Shown here piece after piece: positions 1-8,953 of a DNA stretch of 64,000 bases; position 1 is the first letter of the stretch, and each line of letters starts with the position of its first letter. The DNA is taken from contig JAPPFW010000071.1 in NCBI GenBank assembly GCA_028821575.1, positions 1-64,000 of the forward strand, given 5' to 3'. The notes beneath the pieces are model-generated. The model saw only the letters and a program-made list of their open reading frames with translations, had not been told where the DNA came from and ran no database searches. This stretch comes from a bacterium (GTDB lineage: Bacteria > Actinomycetota > Acidimicrobiia > Spongiisociales > Spongiisociaceae). A program made the translations under genes and the position numbers.

Positions 1-751
1 ACGGGTCGTCCTCGGTGATGTGTGGCTTGATCGCCTCCGAGTCGAGTATCACCGCGACCTGCGCCCGGATCTGGTTCTCGATGATCGGCGACGGGTTCTC
101 GAGCGTGACGCGGATGGTGTAGTCGTCGATCTTCTCCACCTGATCCGTGGACATGACCCCGTACGAGTTCGAGTTGAACATGGTGCTCGCCTTGGCACAG
201 AACGCACGCTCGTAGAACCACAGGAAGTCGTCCGCCGTCATCGGGTTGCCGGTTGTCGGGAAGGTGACTCCTTGCCGGATGTGCATGGTCACCGTTCGAC
301 CGCCGTCCGAGTACTCGATCCGCTCGACTGCGCGTCCGATCCGCTTCGAGATGTTGGCCTTGGCGAACGCGCCCACCTCACCCTCAGGCGGCTCGTAGAA
401 CAGGAACTGTGCGTATATGTTCTTCAGCGTCATGTTCGTGAGCGTGTTCTGCCCGAATATCGGATCGATCGAGGGAAGGTCGCCCGAGACCGCTATCCGC
501 AAGGTGTGGACTTCGTCATCGGCTGCGGCAGCCGTAGTGTCCGGCGCGGCGCTGGTCGTCTCGGGAGCAGCGCTGGTCGTCTCGGGAGCAGCGCTCGTCG
601 TCGCAGGTGCGGCACTCGTCGTCGCAGGTGCGGCACTTGTGGTCGCTGGAGCATCGTCGGTGGTGTCATCGCCGCAGGCGACGAACAAGAGGCACAGGGC
701 TACCACAACCGCCAGTCCTCTGATCAACCTGGCTCGCCTTGGTCTGTTCAT
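1..751 (-). CDS. ABC transporter substrate-binding lipoprotein, family 5 (partial)
   Basis: This is the N-terminal 250 residues of a solute-binding lipoprotein; the C-terminus runs off the window start. The ATG at 751 follows a GGGAGGAGAG ribosome site. A basic, hydrophobic signal peptide ends in a lipobox with Cys26. A low-complexity linker of repeated TTSAAPE heptads (about residues 30-72) leads into the mature domain, which opens with LRIAVSGDLPSIDPIF and contains NPMTADDFLWFYER. Both fit the SBP_bac_5 (peptide/nickel) family, which binds the substrate outside the membrane for a Dpp/Opp-type importer. The permeases and ATPases would lie beyond the left edge. The family is secure; the substrate is unknown. 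Confidence 0.88.
   Translation of the reverse strand, partial: MNRPRRARLIRGLAVVVALCLLFVACGDDTTDDAPATTSAAPATTSAAPATTSAAPETTSAAPETTSAAPDTTAAAADDEVHTLRIAVSGDLPSIDPIFGQNTLTNMTLKNIYAQFLFYEPPEGEVGAFAKANISKRIGRAVERIEYSDGGRTVTMHIRQGVTFPTTGNPMTADDFLWFYERAFCAKASTMFNSNSYGVMSTDQVEKIDDYTIRVTLENPSPIIENQIRAQVAVILDSEAIKPHITEDDP
551..655. repeat. 21-bp tandem repeat coding a lipoprotein linker
   Basis: About five 21-bp units lie in phase inside the solute-binding protein gene. The first two (551-571 and 572-592) are identical and the others diverged. Each encodes one seven-residue Ala/Pro/Thr unit of the linker between the lipid anchor and the binding domain. Unit number could change by slippage without breaking the frame. 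Confidence 0.75.
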
Positions 752-1475
752 GGTTCTCTCCTCCCAATGCCAGACTGTTTGGTCTGACGTTGCAGAATGC
801 ACAGAACCTGTGGGCGTATCCGCCGTCGGGACCGTGCTCGGGTGACCGGGTCTGAACGCCTCAAGCTGCCATCGCCTCCGGTCTTGGCGATGACTCGAGC
901 ACCCGTCGGTACTTGAGGTTGTTGACGCTTCTCAGGCTCCGGCTGCGATCCGAACCCTGACGCTGACTTCCGAGGGTGCAACGGTCTCGCTGTCAATGCC
1001 TCAGGACGACTGGGTAAGCCAATGGACGATACTCCGGCCACGGGTTGACCTGGCCACGGCGCCCGAGCCGTGAGACGATTCACGGCATCGGACTTACTGA
1101 TGTAGAGAGGCTCTTCGGACGCCGGCAGATACGTCGAGACCGAGGCGCGCCGGGCGGGGGATTGCGCGGTCGGACCGGCGAGCGTATCGCCGATACCGAT
1201 CGCAATTCTGTGGCGGACATCGATCTCCGAGCGCTTTTTTGAACCATACACAGGGGGGTTTGATCGGTGTCAACAGGTACCAGAAGGCCGCAGCACCGAC
1301 TGGCGGTCCGAGACCGTTCAGGGCCACGTCCAGGGGTCCGCTCGAGGTGGCTGAGTTGTGGGCTCTGTCCACCCTCCAGAGACTCCCGGCGGCAACGGTC
1401 ATGCGCGTTCAACGCCTGGGCTGGGACGGTGAGAGCGGTGGCCTAGGGGTGAAAGAAGGGCTCTACGGCGTCAGC
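752..1475. other. intergenic region, 0.7 kb, no gene supported
   Basis: Open frames here are short, mutually overlapping and lack family-like composition. The region separates the start of the solute-binding protein from the end of the Rieske oxygenase, both on the minus strand, so it should hold the promoter of the former and the terminator of the latter. A perfect hairpin with GCCGTGA/TCACGGC arms lies at 1067-1086. A CAGAC/GTCTG inverted repeat lies at 771-786, about 20 bases upstream of the solute-binding protein start. Confidence 0.5.
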
Positions 1476-2528
1476 TCAGGTGCTCGCCAACTCAACCTTC
1501 CCGTTGGCGATCTCGAGCAGCCAGCGCCTGTATTCCAGCGTCCCTAGGTCGGCGCCCTTTACGTGCATCTCGGCGGCGAGGTCGGCCGGCAACTCCTCGG
1601 GGCGCTGGGACTCGACGATGGGGCGGTCCTGGTCGGTGACCATCTGGGCGAAGGCCCTGAAGTCGTCATCGCTGCCCGGATAGTTACGTCCCACGTAGGT
1701 GAATGCCCGGGTGCGCTTGCGATTCACAGGTGCCGCGGCCACCCACAGCACGTAGTCCTCGACCGGCCCGGCATCGCTGTTGAGCTTCATGGCGTTGGGC
1801 AGGAACACCCGGTAGCGCTTCATGGCCTCGTAGGTCTCGCCCGAACCGGACTCCGGGTTGTTCTTCACGTTGTCCGTGAACTCGACGAAGGGGCCGGCGA
1901 TGAACCGCAACTCTCCCCCGACCTTCTCCACGTCGTAGTCTTCGATGCGAGGTTGGCTGCTGTCGCCGAGGATGCCGTCGTGTACCCAGGCGAAGTGGGA
2001 GAAGTCGAAGTAGTTCTCCAGGCGACGGGGCAGCGAACAGTCCCATTCGTAGATATCCAGATGGACGAACCGGTAGCTCGGATCGTCGAACTCGGGAATG
2101 GACGGCACGGGGAACTTGGGTTCGCCGAGGGTCGTGTAGATGAGCCCGGACACCTCGACAGTGGGGAAGGAGGGCACCCGCACGTTGCGGAAGGCGGGCG
2201 AGAGTTCCTCCCGGGCCGGCACGCGGGTGACCCGGCCCTCCGCATCGTAGGTCCAGCCATGGTACGAGCAGCGGAGCTCGCAACCGTCGATCACCTTCCC
2301 AAGCGAGAGAGCCGCTCCCCGGTGGCGGCAAAGATCCTCGAAGACGCGGGGAGCGCCGTCCAGCCGTACCACCACGAGTTGCTCTTCGAACAGGGTGAAG
2401 CCCTGGGGATCGTCCTTGAGTTCGTCCGAGTAGGCGATGGGAAACCAGAAATTCTGCCGCATCTGGTCGTAGAGCCGGTCCTCGGCTGCAACGTCGAGGA
2501 AGTCGCTGGTCGCGTGTCGGGTGGTCAC
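1476..2528 (-). CDS. Rieske non-heme iron oxygenase, alpha subunit
   Basis: A 350-residue terminal oxygenase of the ring-hydroxylating/N- or O-demethylating Rieske family. The [2Fe-2S] ligands are C67-x-H69 and C87-x2-H90 (CRHRG and CSYHGW). The mononuclear iron site is in ENYFDFSHFAWVHD (D175, H178, H183). The GTG start has an AGGAGG ribosome site 6 bases upstream. It lies 21 bases behind the iron-sulfur subunit of the molybdenum hydroxylase and is the last gene of that apparent operon, so the two oxidations probably act on one substrate. No ferredoxin or reductase partner is nearby. Length and domain order resemble VanA/NdmA-like monooxygenases; the substrate is not predictable. Confidence 0.92.
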   Translation of the reverse strand: MTTRHATSDFLDVAAEDRLYDQMRQNFWFPIAYSDELKDDPQGFTLFEEQLVVVRLDGAPRVFEDLCRHRGAALSLGKVIDGCELRCSYHGWTYDAEGRVTRVPAREELSPAFRNVRVPSFPTVEVSGLIYTTLGEPKFPVPSIPEFDDPSYRFVHLDIYEWDCSLPRRLENYFDFSHFAWVHDGILGDSSQPRIEDYDVEKVGGELRFIAGPFVEFTDNVKNNPESGSGETYEAMKRYRVFLPNAMKLNSDAGPVEDYVLWVAAAPVNRKRTRAFTYVGRNYPGSDDDFRAFAQMVTDQDRPIVESQRPEELPADLAAEMHVKGADLGTLEYRRWLLEIANGKVELAST

Positions 2529-2549
2529 GCTTCGCCTCCTAAAGATTGC

Positions 2550-3047
2550 CTAGGTTCCTTCGCGCGCCTCGACTCCCCATGTCGAGCAGACCGCTTTGAC
2601 GATGTTCTGGTACCCCGTGCAGCGGCACAGGTTGCCGGAGAGCAGATCCACCACCTGCTCCGGTTCCCGGTAGTCGTCGGGGTCGACACTCTCAAGGGTC
2701 ATCAGGAAGCCCGCGGTGCAGAAACCGCACTGCATGGCGTGGTTCTCATGGAAGGCCTGCTGCATCGGCGTGAGTACCCCGTCGGTAGCGAGGTCCTCGA
2801 CGGTCCTGATCGTGCTCCCATCGACTTGGACGGCCAGAGTCGAGCAGGAGCGAATGGAGTCGCCGTCGACGATCACCGTGCACGCCCCGCAGTAACCGTG
2901 CTCGCACCCCACATGGGTGCCGGTCAACCCCACGACGTCGCGGATGAAGTCGGAGAGCAGCAGGCGGGCAGGAACGCGGTAGGTCACCTGCATCCCGTTG
3001 ATCGTGACCGATACATCGGCCTCTCTGGATCCATGGTTGGAAGCCAT
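2550..3047 (-). CDS. molybdenum hydroxylase [2Fe-2S] subunit (CoxS/XdhC-like)
   Basis: A 165-residue electron-transfer subunit with two [2Fe-2S] clusters. The plant-ferredoxin type cluster uses C48, C53, C56 and C68 (CEHGYCGACT). The second cluster uses C107, C110, C141 and C143 (CGFC and CRCTG). In this family it passes electrons from the molybdopterin subunit to the FAD subunit. ATG at 3047 is preferred over the GTG one codon upstream because it keeps 12 bases from the FAD-subunit stop. The order large-medium-small, all on the minus strand, is a compact operon. Confidence 0.94.
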   Translation of the reverse strand: MASNHGSREADVSVTINGMQVTYRVPARLLLSDFIRDVVGLTGTHVGCEHGYCGACTVIVDGDSIRSCSTLAVQVDGSTIRTVEDLATDGVLTPMQQAFHENHAMQCGFCTAGFLMTLESVDPDDYREPEQVVDLLSGNLCRCTGYQNIVKAVCSTWGVEAREGT

Positions 3048-3059
3048 CACACCCCCGTC

Positions 3060-3998
3060 CTACGTGCGTTTGAAGCGATCGGTGATCGAGCGGCGCCTGC
3101 CGGGCCGCCCCTTGAGCCTTCTTCCCCGCCGGTCGGTGTCGACGGAACGGCCGGCGAGGGAGGCTGCGTTCCGTACCACCAGGGCGCCCAGCGCCTCCCG
3201 CCGGTACTCGGCTGTGGCATGGATGTCGTCCACCGCGTCGGCCGCGTCCTCGTAGGCGGCTGCGTACAGGTCCGACCCGTCATCGCCTTGCTCGAATCCC
3301 CGGATGGCCTCCTCGGCGGTAGCCATCCGGCTCGCCACACCACTCACGCCGAAGCTGACCAACCGTGCTCCGGTGATTCCCTTCCCCTTGAGGTCGAAGG
3401 TGGCCGCCAGACCGGCGATGGCAAAGTCGCCTGACCGCCGGGCAATCTCGTCCACAACCGTCAGGCTTCCGAACGGTTGAGCCGGGAAGTGCACCCCGGT
3501 GACGATCTCCCCGTGGCCGAGGTCAGTCCAGAACGGCCCGAGGAAGAAGTCACCCGCCCCGACGGTCCTCTCCCCCGCCGGTCCCTGTATCCGTAACTTC
3601 GCTCCCGAGGCCATCGCCAGGGCCGGCAACTCGGCAGCGGGATCGGCATGGGCCAGGCTGCCGCACACGGTCCCCCGGTTCCTGATCTGCAGGTGCCCGA
3701 CAAAGTGAAGCGCCTGCCGTAGGCCAGGAACCACTGCAGATACCGCATCGGAGGCCATGACGCGACTCTGGGTCACCGAAGCCCCGATCGTGACGCCATC
3801 GGGACCGGCCTCCATACCGTCGAGTCCGTCCACGCGGCGGATGTCCACGAGGAGGTCGGGCAGCGCGAGGCGGAAGTTCATGCTGGGAATGAGGCTCTGT
3901 CCTCCTGCCAGCACCTTGGCAGCGTCGGAGGAAGCCAGGGCAGCCACCGCATCGCCGATCGTGGAGGGCCGGTAGTAGTCGAAGGCGGCAGGCTTCAT
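3060..3998 (-). CDS. molybdenum hydroxylase FAD-binding subunit (CoxM-like)
   Basis: A 312-residue FAD subunit. The flavin-binding signatures AGGQSLIPSMN (about residues 31-41) and NRGTVCGSLAHADP (near 105-118) are intact. The start is fixed by MKPAAFDYYRPS, the usual family N-terminus; its ATG overlaps the stop of the large subunit by 4 bases (ATGA-type), indicating translational coupling. An open frame continues upstream but only shadows the large subunit. It passes electrons from the iron-sulfur clusters to the final acceptor. Confidence 0.94.
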   Translation of the reverse strand: MKPAAFDYYRPSTIGDAVAALASSDAAKVLAGGQSLIPSMNFRLALPDLLVDIRRVDGLDGMEAGPDGVTIGASVTQSRVMASDAVSAVVPGLRQALHFVGHLQIRNRGTVCGSLAHADPAAELPALAMASGAKLRIQGPAGERTVGAGDFFLGPFWTDLGHGEIVTGVHFPAQPFGSLTVVDEIARRSGDFAIAGLAATFDLKGKGITGARLVSFGVSGVASRMATAEEAIRGFEQGDDGSDLYAAAYEDAADAVDDIHATAEYRREALGALVVRNAASLAGRSVDTDRRGRRLKGRPGRRRSITDRFKRT

Positions 3999-6421
3999 CC
4001 TTCGCCCCCTGCGGCCGACGCCTCTCTGATTGCTTGACGTATTGCGGACGGCGTGACCGGCGTGGCCTTGATCTCTACCCCGAACTCGGCAAGAGCCTCG
4101 GACACCGCCCCGCCGACCACCGCCGCCGGCCCGATCGTTCCACCCTCCCCACAGCCCTTCACGCCCAGAGGCTGGTCGGGGGAGGGCGTCTCGAAGTGCT
4201 CGACGGTCATCATCGGTACTTCCGAACAGGTGGGATAAAGGTATTCCATGAACGAGGCGAATAGGGGTCTGGCCGTCTCGGGGTCGTATTGGAAGTGCTC
4301 GTACATCGCCCCGGCGATCCCCTGCGCCACTCCCCCGTGGACCTGCCCATCGATGATCATGGGGTTGATCATGGTCCCGCAGTCGTGAACCACCACGTAG
4401 TCCTCGATTTTGATCTCGCCCGTGCTCATCCTCACGCTGACCACGCCGGCGTGGGCTCCGTTCGACCAACTGGCTGCGGCGTTGACCTTACCGTCCATGC
4501 CGGGGAGGTGCTCGAGTTCGGGCGGCTCGAAGTAGCCCGACATCTCGAGGCCGGGCTCCATACCTCGCGGGAGGTCCACCGTGCGAACCCAGGCTGCGGT
4601 TGCGACCCGTGACCAACTCACTGTCGGCGCTTCGCTGCCTGCCACATGGAAGTTACCGCCGGACAGCACGACGTCCTCGGCGGCCGCCTCCAACATGTGG
4701 GCTGCTATGTCCCGGGCTTTGGTCATCACCCGATCGGCGGCCATCAGTATCGACCCACTCATCACGATGGCCGAGCGGCTGCCCCACGCTCCTAGCCCGT
4801 AGGGGGCCCGTTCGGTGTCGCCCATGACCACCGTGACGTCGTCGGGATCCAACCCCAGCGAGTCCGCAACCAACTGGGCGGCGGTCGTCTCGGTCCCTTG
4901 GCCCAAAGCGGTGGTGCCGAGCCCTACCCGGGCGGAGCCGTCGGGATCGACCCTCAACATGGCCGAGTCGTAACCTGCCCAGTGACCGGTGGTGAGGTGG
5001 TAGGTGGGCGTGGTGGGCTCCACGTAGTTGGTGTAGCCGACCCCCACCCTTACGTCGGGATCGTCGGCGTACCGGGCACGCGCCCGCTCGAGCGACTCGC
5101 CGATCAACTCCACGGCCCGCTCGAAACTCTTGGCGTGCGACCCCGAGTCGACCCTTCCGCCGCCGTGCATCATGTAGGGCATCTGGTGCTCCTGGAGGAT
5201 CATGCGGCGCCGGATCTCCACCCGGTCGGTCCCGGTGAGGCGAGCCACCCGGTCGATGATGCTCTCCATGACGAACATCCCCTCAGGGGAACCGAAGCCC
5301 CGGTAGGCCCCGCTCGGGGTCTTGTTGGTGACCACGCAGAAGTGATGCACCTCCATGTTCGGAAAGTCGTAGCCGCCCGTCAGGACCCCCCCGGTGACAA
5401 ACACAGTGGCGGTACCGGGCATGAAGATCTCCCCGGAGCCCACGTCGCAGTAGGCCTTGCAGCGGATGGCCCGGATGGTCCCGTCGTCGTCGTAGGCTAC
5501 ATCCACGTCGTGGCGCTGGTCCCGGGCATGCACCGCCGAGATCAGGTTCTCGAAACGGTCCTCGAGCCAGCGGACCGGGCGTCCTAGCTTGCGGGCTATC
5601 CACGGCACCACGATGTCCTCGGGATACTGGTGGGTCTTGGTACCGAACCCGCCGCCCATGGCCGGGGTGATGACTCGGATACGCGGCTCGGGGATACCGG
5701 TCATCTCGGCGATCGTGGTACGGACAATGTGGGGGCTCTGGGTCGACGACCAGATTGTGAGCTGACCGTCCACTTCTTCGGCGAGAACTCCCCGGCACTC
5801 CAACGGGAGCCCGGTCTGGCGCTGGCTCACGTAGGTGTCGCTGAATGTGTGATCTGCCTCCTCGAAGGCTTGCCTCACCTCGGGTTTGTCGGCCGGGAAG
5901 TTGACCAGGTAGTTGTCGGGCCAGTCGCCGTACAACCTGGGAGCATCCTCGGCCAAGGCCTGATCCAGGTCGGCCACGGTCGGGAGCGGGTCGAACTCGG
6001 TATGCGCGGCCACCAGGGTGGCCGCGTCCTCCGCCACGTAACGGTCGGTGGCGACAACGGCCGCGTATGGGGAGCCGACGTAGCGAACCCGGTCCACGGC
6101 GAGGGGTCGCTGGTTCACCGGCTGGATGTAGAGGATCTTGTGCGGGAACGAGCCAACATCGGCCAGGTCGGCGCCGGTGAACACCGCGTGCACGCCCGGT
6201 AGTGCGAGGGCGGGGCCCTTGTCGATGCTGACGATCCGGGCGTGGGGCTCGGGACTGCGGACAAAGCCCACCTCGAGCATGCCTGGCAGCTTCAGATCGG
6301 CGATGTAGCGCTGGCGGCCCAACAGCGGGGATCGGTCCTCCCTACGGGGCACTGCCCTGCCTATGTGGCCGGCCCGATGACGGATCATCGGGTTGATGCG
6401 CGTGGGACTGTCTACCGTCAT
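3995..6421 (-). CDS. molybdenum hydroxylase molybdopterin subunit (CoxL/xanthine dehydrogenase-like)
   Basis: The 808-residue catalytic subunit of the xanthine oxidase family. Visible cofactor motifs are MGGGFGTK, GAYRGFGSPEGM, GQGTETT, and the C-terminal GVKGCGEGG whose Glu is the catalytic base in the family. The active-site loop lacks the AYRCSFR sequence of true CO dehydrogenase, so a heterocycle or aldehyde hydroxylase is more likely. Its AYRGFG resembles the Arg-bearing loop of xanthine dehydrogenase. The ATG at 6421 has GGGAG 5-6 bases upstream; a TTG at 6433 abuts AGGAGG and is less likely. It is first gene of the operon with the FAD, iron-sulfur and Rieske genes. CoxD/CoxE-like maturation genes are 38 kb away. 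Confidence 0.93.
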   Translation of the reverse strand: MTVDSPTRINPMIRHRAGHIGRAVPRREDRSPLLGRQRYIADLKLPGMLEVGFVRSPEPHARIVSIDKGPALALPGVHAVFTGADLADVGSFPHKILYIQPVNQRPLAVDRVRYVGSPYAAVVATDRYVAEDAATLVAAHTEFDPLPTVADLDQALAEDAPRLYGDWPDNYLVNFPADKPEVRQAFEEADHTFSDTYVSQRQTGLPLECRGVLAEEVDGQLTIWSSTQSPHIVRTTIAEMTGIPEPRIRVITPAMGGGFGTKTHQYPEDIVVPWIARKLGRPVRWLEDRFENLISAVHARDQRHDVDVAYDDDGTIRAIRCKAYCDVGSGEIFMPGTATVFVTGGVLTGGYDFPNMEVHHFCVVTNKTPSGAYRGFGSPEGMFVMESIIDRVARLTGTDRVEIRRRMILQEHQMPYMMHGGGRVDSGSHAKSFERAVELIGESLERARARYADDPDVRVGVGYTNYVEPTTPTYHLTTGHWAGYDSAMLRVDPDGSARVGLGTTALGQGTETTAAQLVADSLGLDPDDVTVVMGDTERAPYGLGAWGSRSAIVMSGSILMAADRVMTKARDIAAHMLEAAAEDVVLSGGNFHVAGSEAPTVSWSRVATAAWVRTVDLPRGMEPGLEMSGYFEPPELEHLPGMDGKVNAAASWSNGAHAGVVSVRMSTGEIKIEDYVVVHDCGTMINPMIIDGQVHGGVAQGIAGAMYEHFQYDPETARPLFASFMEYLYPTCSEVPMMTVEHFETPSPDQPLGVKGCGEGGTIGPAAVVGGAVSEALAEFGVEIKATPVTPSAIRQAIREASAAGGEG

Positions 6422-6433
6422 CTTTCTCCCCAA

Positions 6434-6903
6434 CCTCCTGCGTCAACCCCCGGACGGGGACCCTACCGGGCCGAGATTATTGATGTAATCTAACACGGCC
6501 GGTGTTCGTCTGTTTGCCGACGGCCATCTCAAGGTGCTTGGAACCTACTACGAGGTTCCACCGCACGACACATAGGGTTCAGACCCGGCGCCTGTCCTAC
6601 GAGCCGACTTGCCCACCCACTCGGTCGGCTATGTCACAGCCCGGTTACATACTGGTAAGTAGCCGTATACACCACCGGTCCGTGGTGCGGTACCGACCGG
6701 ACCGGGTCAGGGATCATACGTTCGCGGACCCGACCTCGAAGGGCTGGCGGGACGCGTCCGGAACAGAGGAGGTGGTGGCGGGGGTGGGCCCGGCAGAGGG
6801 ATCCCGTCCGCCGGTTTTCGCGTTCTCGGTCTCCGAGGCTGTGCCCGGTGGTGCGGTGGGCGCGCTCCCGCGCCTGCAAGGACTCCCGTGTCAAGAGGCC
6901 GGG
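6434..6903. other. intergenic region upstream of the molybdenum hydroxylase operon
   Basis: This gap of 0.47 kb separates the end of the BMP-type importer operon from the start of the molybdenum hydroxylase operon, both on the minus strand. No gene is supported. It holds the palindrome at 6475-6490 and should carry the hydroxylase promoter. Confidence 0.55.
6475..6490. promoter_or_regulatory. AT-rich palindrome upstream of the molybdenum hydroxylase operon
   Basis: GATTATTGATGTAATC has perfect 5-base arms (GATTA/TAATC) and a 6-base spacer, in otherwise GC-rich DNA. It lies 54 bases upstream of the large-subunit start, a natural operator position. The GATTATTG half resembles elements at 15888-15919 and 21628-21649. 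Confidence 0.45.
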
Positions 6904-7815
6904 TCAGCGCTCGCCCCGGTGGTAGGGGATCGTGAGGGACAGCGGAACGTTGGAGCGGCTGCGGTTGAAGACCAGCGCCACGATGGTGAGGACGAAGGGC
7001 AAGGCCAGCAGCAACTGGTAGGGAAGATCGACGTCGCTTGCCTGGAGAGCGAGTTGGGTGGCCTCCAGGAATCCGAACAGCAACGAACCGACCAGCACCC
7101 AGGTGGCCCTCCAGTTGCCGAAGATCACGATCGCCAGCGCGATCCAACCCCGCCCGGAGATGATGTCTGGGAAGAACAAGCCGGTCGATCCGAGGGAGAG
7201 GAAAGACCCGGCCAGGCCGGCCATCACGCCCCCGAACACCACCGCGACGTACTGGCGCGAGATGATGCCCACCCCGCGCATGTCGCACGCCTCGGGATTG
7301 TGCCCGACGCTCCGCAGCTCGAGCCCGTACTTGGTCCGGTAGAGGAACACCCAGACGACGGGGACCATCACGAACGCCAGGATGGTCAGCCAGGGAATGG
7401 GGAAGAACTCAAAGGGAGCCTGCATCGTCTCGACCGTGGGGATATCGATGCTCCCCTCGGCCTCGTAGATGGACCGGTACCAGAAGAAGGCCAGCCCGAG
7501 ACCCAGGATGTTGAGAGCCAGTCCGGCGACAACCTGATTCACCTTGGCGGTTACGGTCATCAGGGCCATGATGAGCGACAGGAACGCTCCGCCGACCCCG
7601 GCCGCCACCAAACCGGCCAGGATGCTGCCCGTCTCGTTGGCCACATAGAAGCCCGCGAAGGCGCCCATCGTCATGGTTCCTTCGAGGCTCAGGTTCAGTA
7701 TCCCGCTGCTCTCGCAGACCAACTCGCCCAGGGCGGCCAGAAGCAGGGGCGTGGCGATCCGCAACGTGGCCCAGAAGATCCCTACGAGGACAGCGCTGGT
7801 GAAGAGATCTTCCAT
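6904..7815 (-). CDS. BMP-type ABC transporter permease 2 (YufQ/NupQ-like)
   Basis: A 303-residue hydrophobic integral membrane protein of the BPD_transp_2 family. It carries ESSGILNLSLEGTM near the N-terminus, the signature of this permease class, and multiple membrane segments. It starts one base after the stop of the other permease and is the last gene of the four-gene importer operon (binding protein, ATPase, permease, permease). In characterised relatives the complex imports nucleosides or related ribosides across the cytoplasmic membrane. The specificity here is inferred only from the family. Confidence 0.92.
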   Translation of the reverse strand: MEDLFTSAVLVGIFWATLRIATPLLLAALGELVCESSGILNLSLEGTMTMGAFAGFYVANETGSILAGLVAAGVGGAFLSLIMALMTVTAKVNQVVAGLALNILGLGLAFFWYRSIYEAEGSIDIPTVETMQAPFEFFPIPWLTILAFVMVPVVWVFLYRTKYGLELRSVGHNPEACDMRGVGIISRQYVAVVFGGVMAGLAGSFLSLGSTGLFFPDIISGRGWIALAIVIFGNWRATWVLVGSLLFGFLEATQLALQASDVDLPYQLLLALPFVLTIVALVFNRSRSNVPLSLTIPYHRGER

Positions 7816-7816
7816 G

Positions 7817-8953
7817 TCAGCCGGCCTTCCGGATCCGGTACCGGGACACCATCGCCGCGATCAGGACCAGTGCGAGCGTGGTCCCCTCGATCACGAACAC
7901 CAGCGCCTTCGGAATGCCGGTCTCGTACTGCATGGCGGTGGACCCGTTGACGAGGGCGCCGAACAGTATGGCGGCCACGATCACGCCGAGCGGATGCAGG
8001 CGGGCCACCAGGGCGATGATGATGCCCGTGAAACCGATGCCCTCGGCGATGTCGAGCTGGACACGATGGTGGAGCCCCAGCAACTCCCCGGCGCCGGCAA
8101 TGCCGGCCAGAGCTCCCGAGATGGCCATGGTGGCGAGGGTCACGGTACCCACCCTGATGCCCTTGTAGCGGGAGGCGACCACGTTGGAGCCGATCCCCCT
8201 TATCTCGTATCCCAGGGCGGTGCGCCTGATGAGCCAGTAGACCACCAGCGCGGCGATCAGCGCGATGGCGAACCCCCAGTGAAGGCGACTGCCGGTGACG
8301 AAGCGGGGCAGGTAGGTGGTGTCCGCCATCCGTACGGTCTGGTAGTAGAAGGTGTCGGGCGACTGCCAGGGTCCGGCCAGCAGGTAGGAGAGGATGTAAA
8401 GGATCACGAAGTTGAGCATGACCGTGGTAAGGATCTCGTTGGTCCCGTACCGAACCAGCAGCCCGCTGGCCACCGATGCCCAGGCGGCGCCCGCGATGGC
8501 GGCGAAGATGAACATCAAGACGAAGAGCAGCGGCGCCGGTAGCCCTCCCCAAAGGTCGTAGACGAACCAGGTACCCATAACGCCGGCGAAGAACTGTCCC
8601 TCGCCGCCGATGTTCCAGACCCCGGCCCGGAAGGCGATCGCAGCCGCCAGGCCGGTAAGGATCAGCGGTGTCGCCTGCACCAGGGTCTCCAGGGTGGACT
8701 CCCGGGTGCCGAAGGCCCCGTTGTACAGGGCGGCGAACGAATCGGCCGGACTCTTTCCGATGAACAGCACCAGGCCGGCGATGATGCCCACCGCCACCAC
8801 GAGAGCGGCGACCAGCGTGACGAACTCGTGCCATGGGCGGACCACCAGCCTCTTCTCGAACCTCCATGCCCCGGATTGGAACAACATCGACAGCGGGTCC
8901 CGGCGGCGGCCGCCGTCCGGCGTCTGAAGCTCGGAAGGGGCTTGATCGGTCAT
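7817..8953 (-). CDS. BMP-type ABC transporter permease 1 (YufP/NupP-like)
   Basis: A 378-residue integral membrane protein with a long cytoplasmic N-terminus followed by many hydrophobic segments. FRAGVWNIGGEGQFFAG is the diagnostic motif of this permease subfamily. Its ATG overlaps the stop of the ATPase gene by four bases, so the two are probably translationally coupled. It pairs with the shorter permease immediately downstream to form the heterodimeric membrane channel of the importer. Confidence 0.92.
   Translation of the reverse strand: MTDQAPSELQTPDGGRRRDPLSMLFQSGAWRFEKRLVVRPWHEFVTLVAALVVAVGIIAGLVLFIGKSPADSFAALYNGAFGTRESTLETLVQATPLILTGLAAAIAFRAGVWNIGGEGQFFAGVMGTWFVYDLWGGLPAPLLFVLMFIFAAIAGAAWASVASGLLVRYGTNEILTTVMLNFVILYILSYLLAGPWQSPDTFYYQTVRMADTTYLPRFVTGSRLHWGFAIALIAALVVYWLIRRTALGYEIRGIGSNVVASRYKGIRVGTVTLATMAISGALAGIAGAGELLGLHHRVQLDIAEGIGFTGIIIALVARLHPLGVIVAAILFGALVNGSTAMQYETGIPKALVFVIEGTTLALVLIAAMVSRYRIRKAG

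Noticed and set aside
748-1412. overlapping minus-strand frames in the left intergenic region
   Set aside because: They conflict with each other, have no family-like sequence and no credible start signals.
1563-3434. 623-residue plus-strand frame opposite the Rieske and Mo-hydroxylase genes
   Set aside because: It is a shadow: the minus-strand frames contain all ligand motifs, and this one shows none.
3060-4469. longer FAD-subunit frame of 469 residues
   Set aside because: The extra N-terminal part is antisense-like Arg/Gly-rich sequence within the large-subunit gene; the family start is MKPAAFDYY at 3998.
3995-6421. large subunit as a true CO dehydrogenase (form I CoxL)
   Set aside because: The AYRCSFR active-site loop is absent; AYRGFGSPEG is present instead.
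6502-7950. 482-residue open frame on the plus strand
   Set aside because: It overlaps the permease gene on the other strand, is Gly/Arg/His-rich with no family motif, and its frame is a by-product of high GC.
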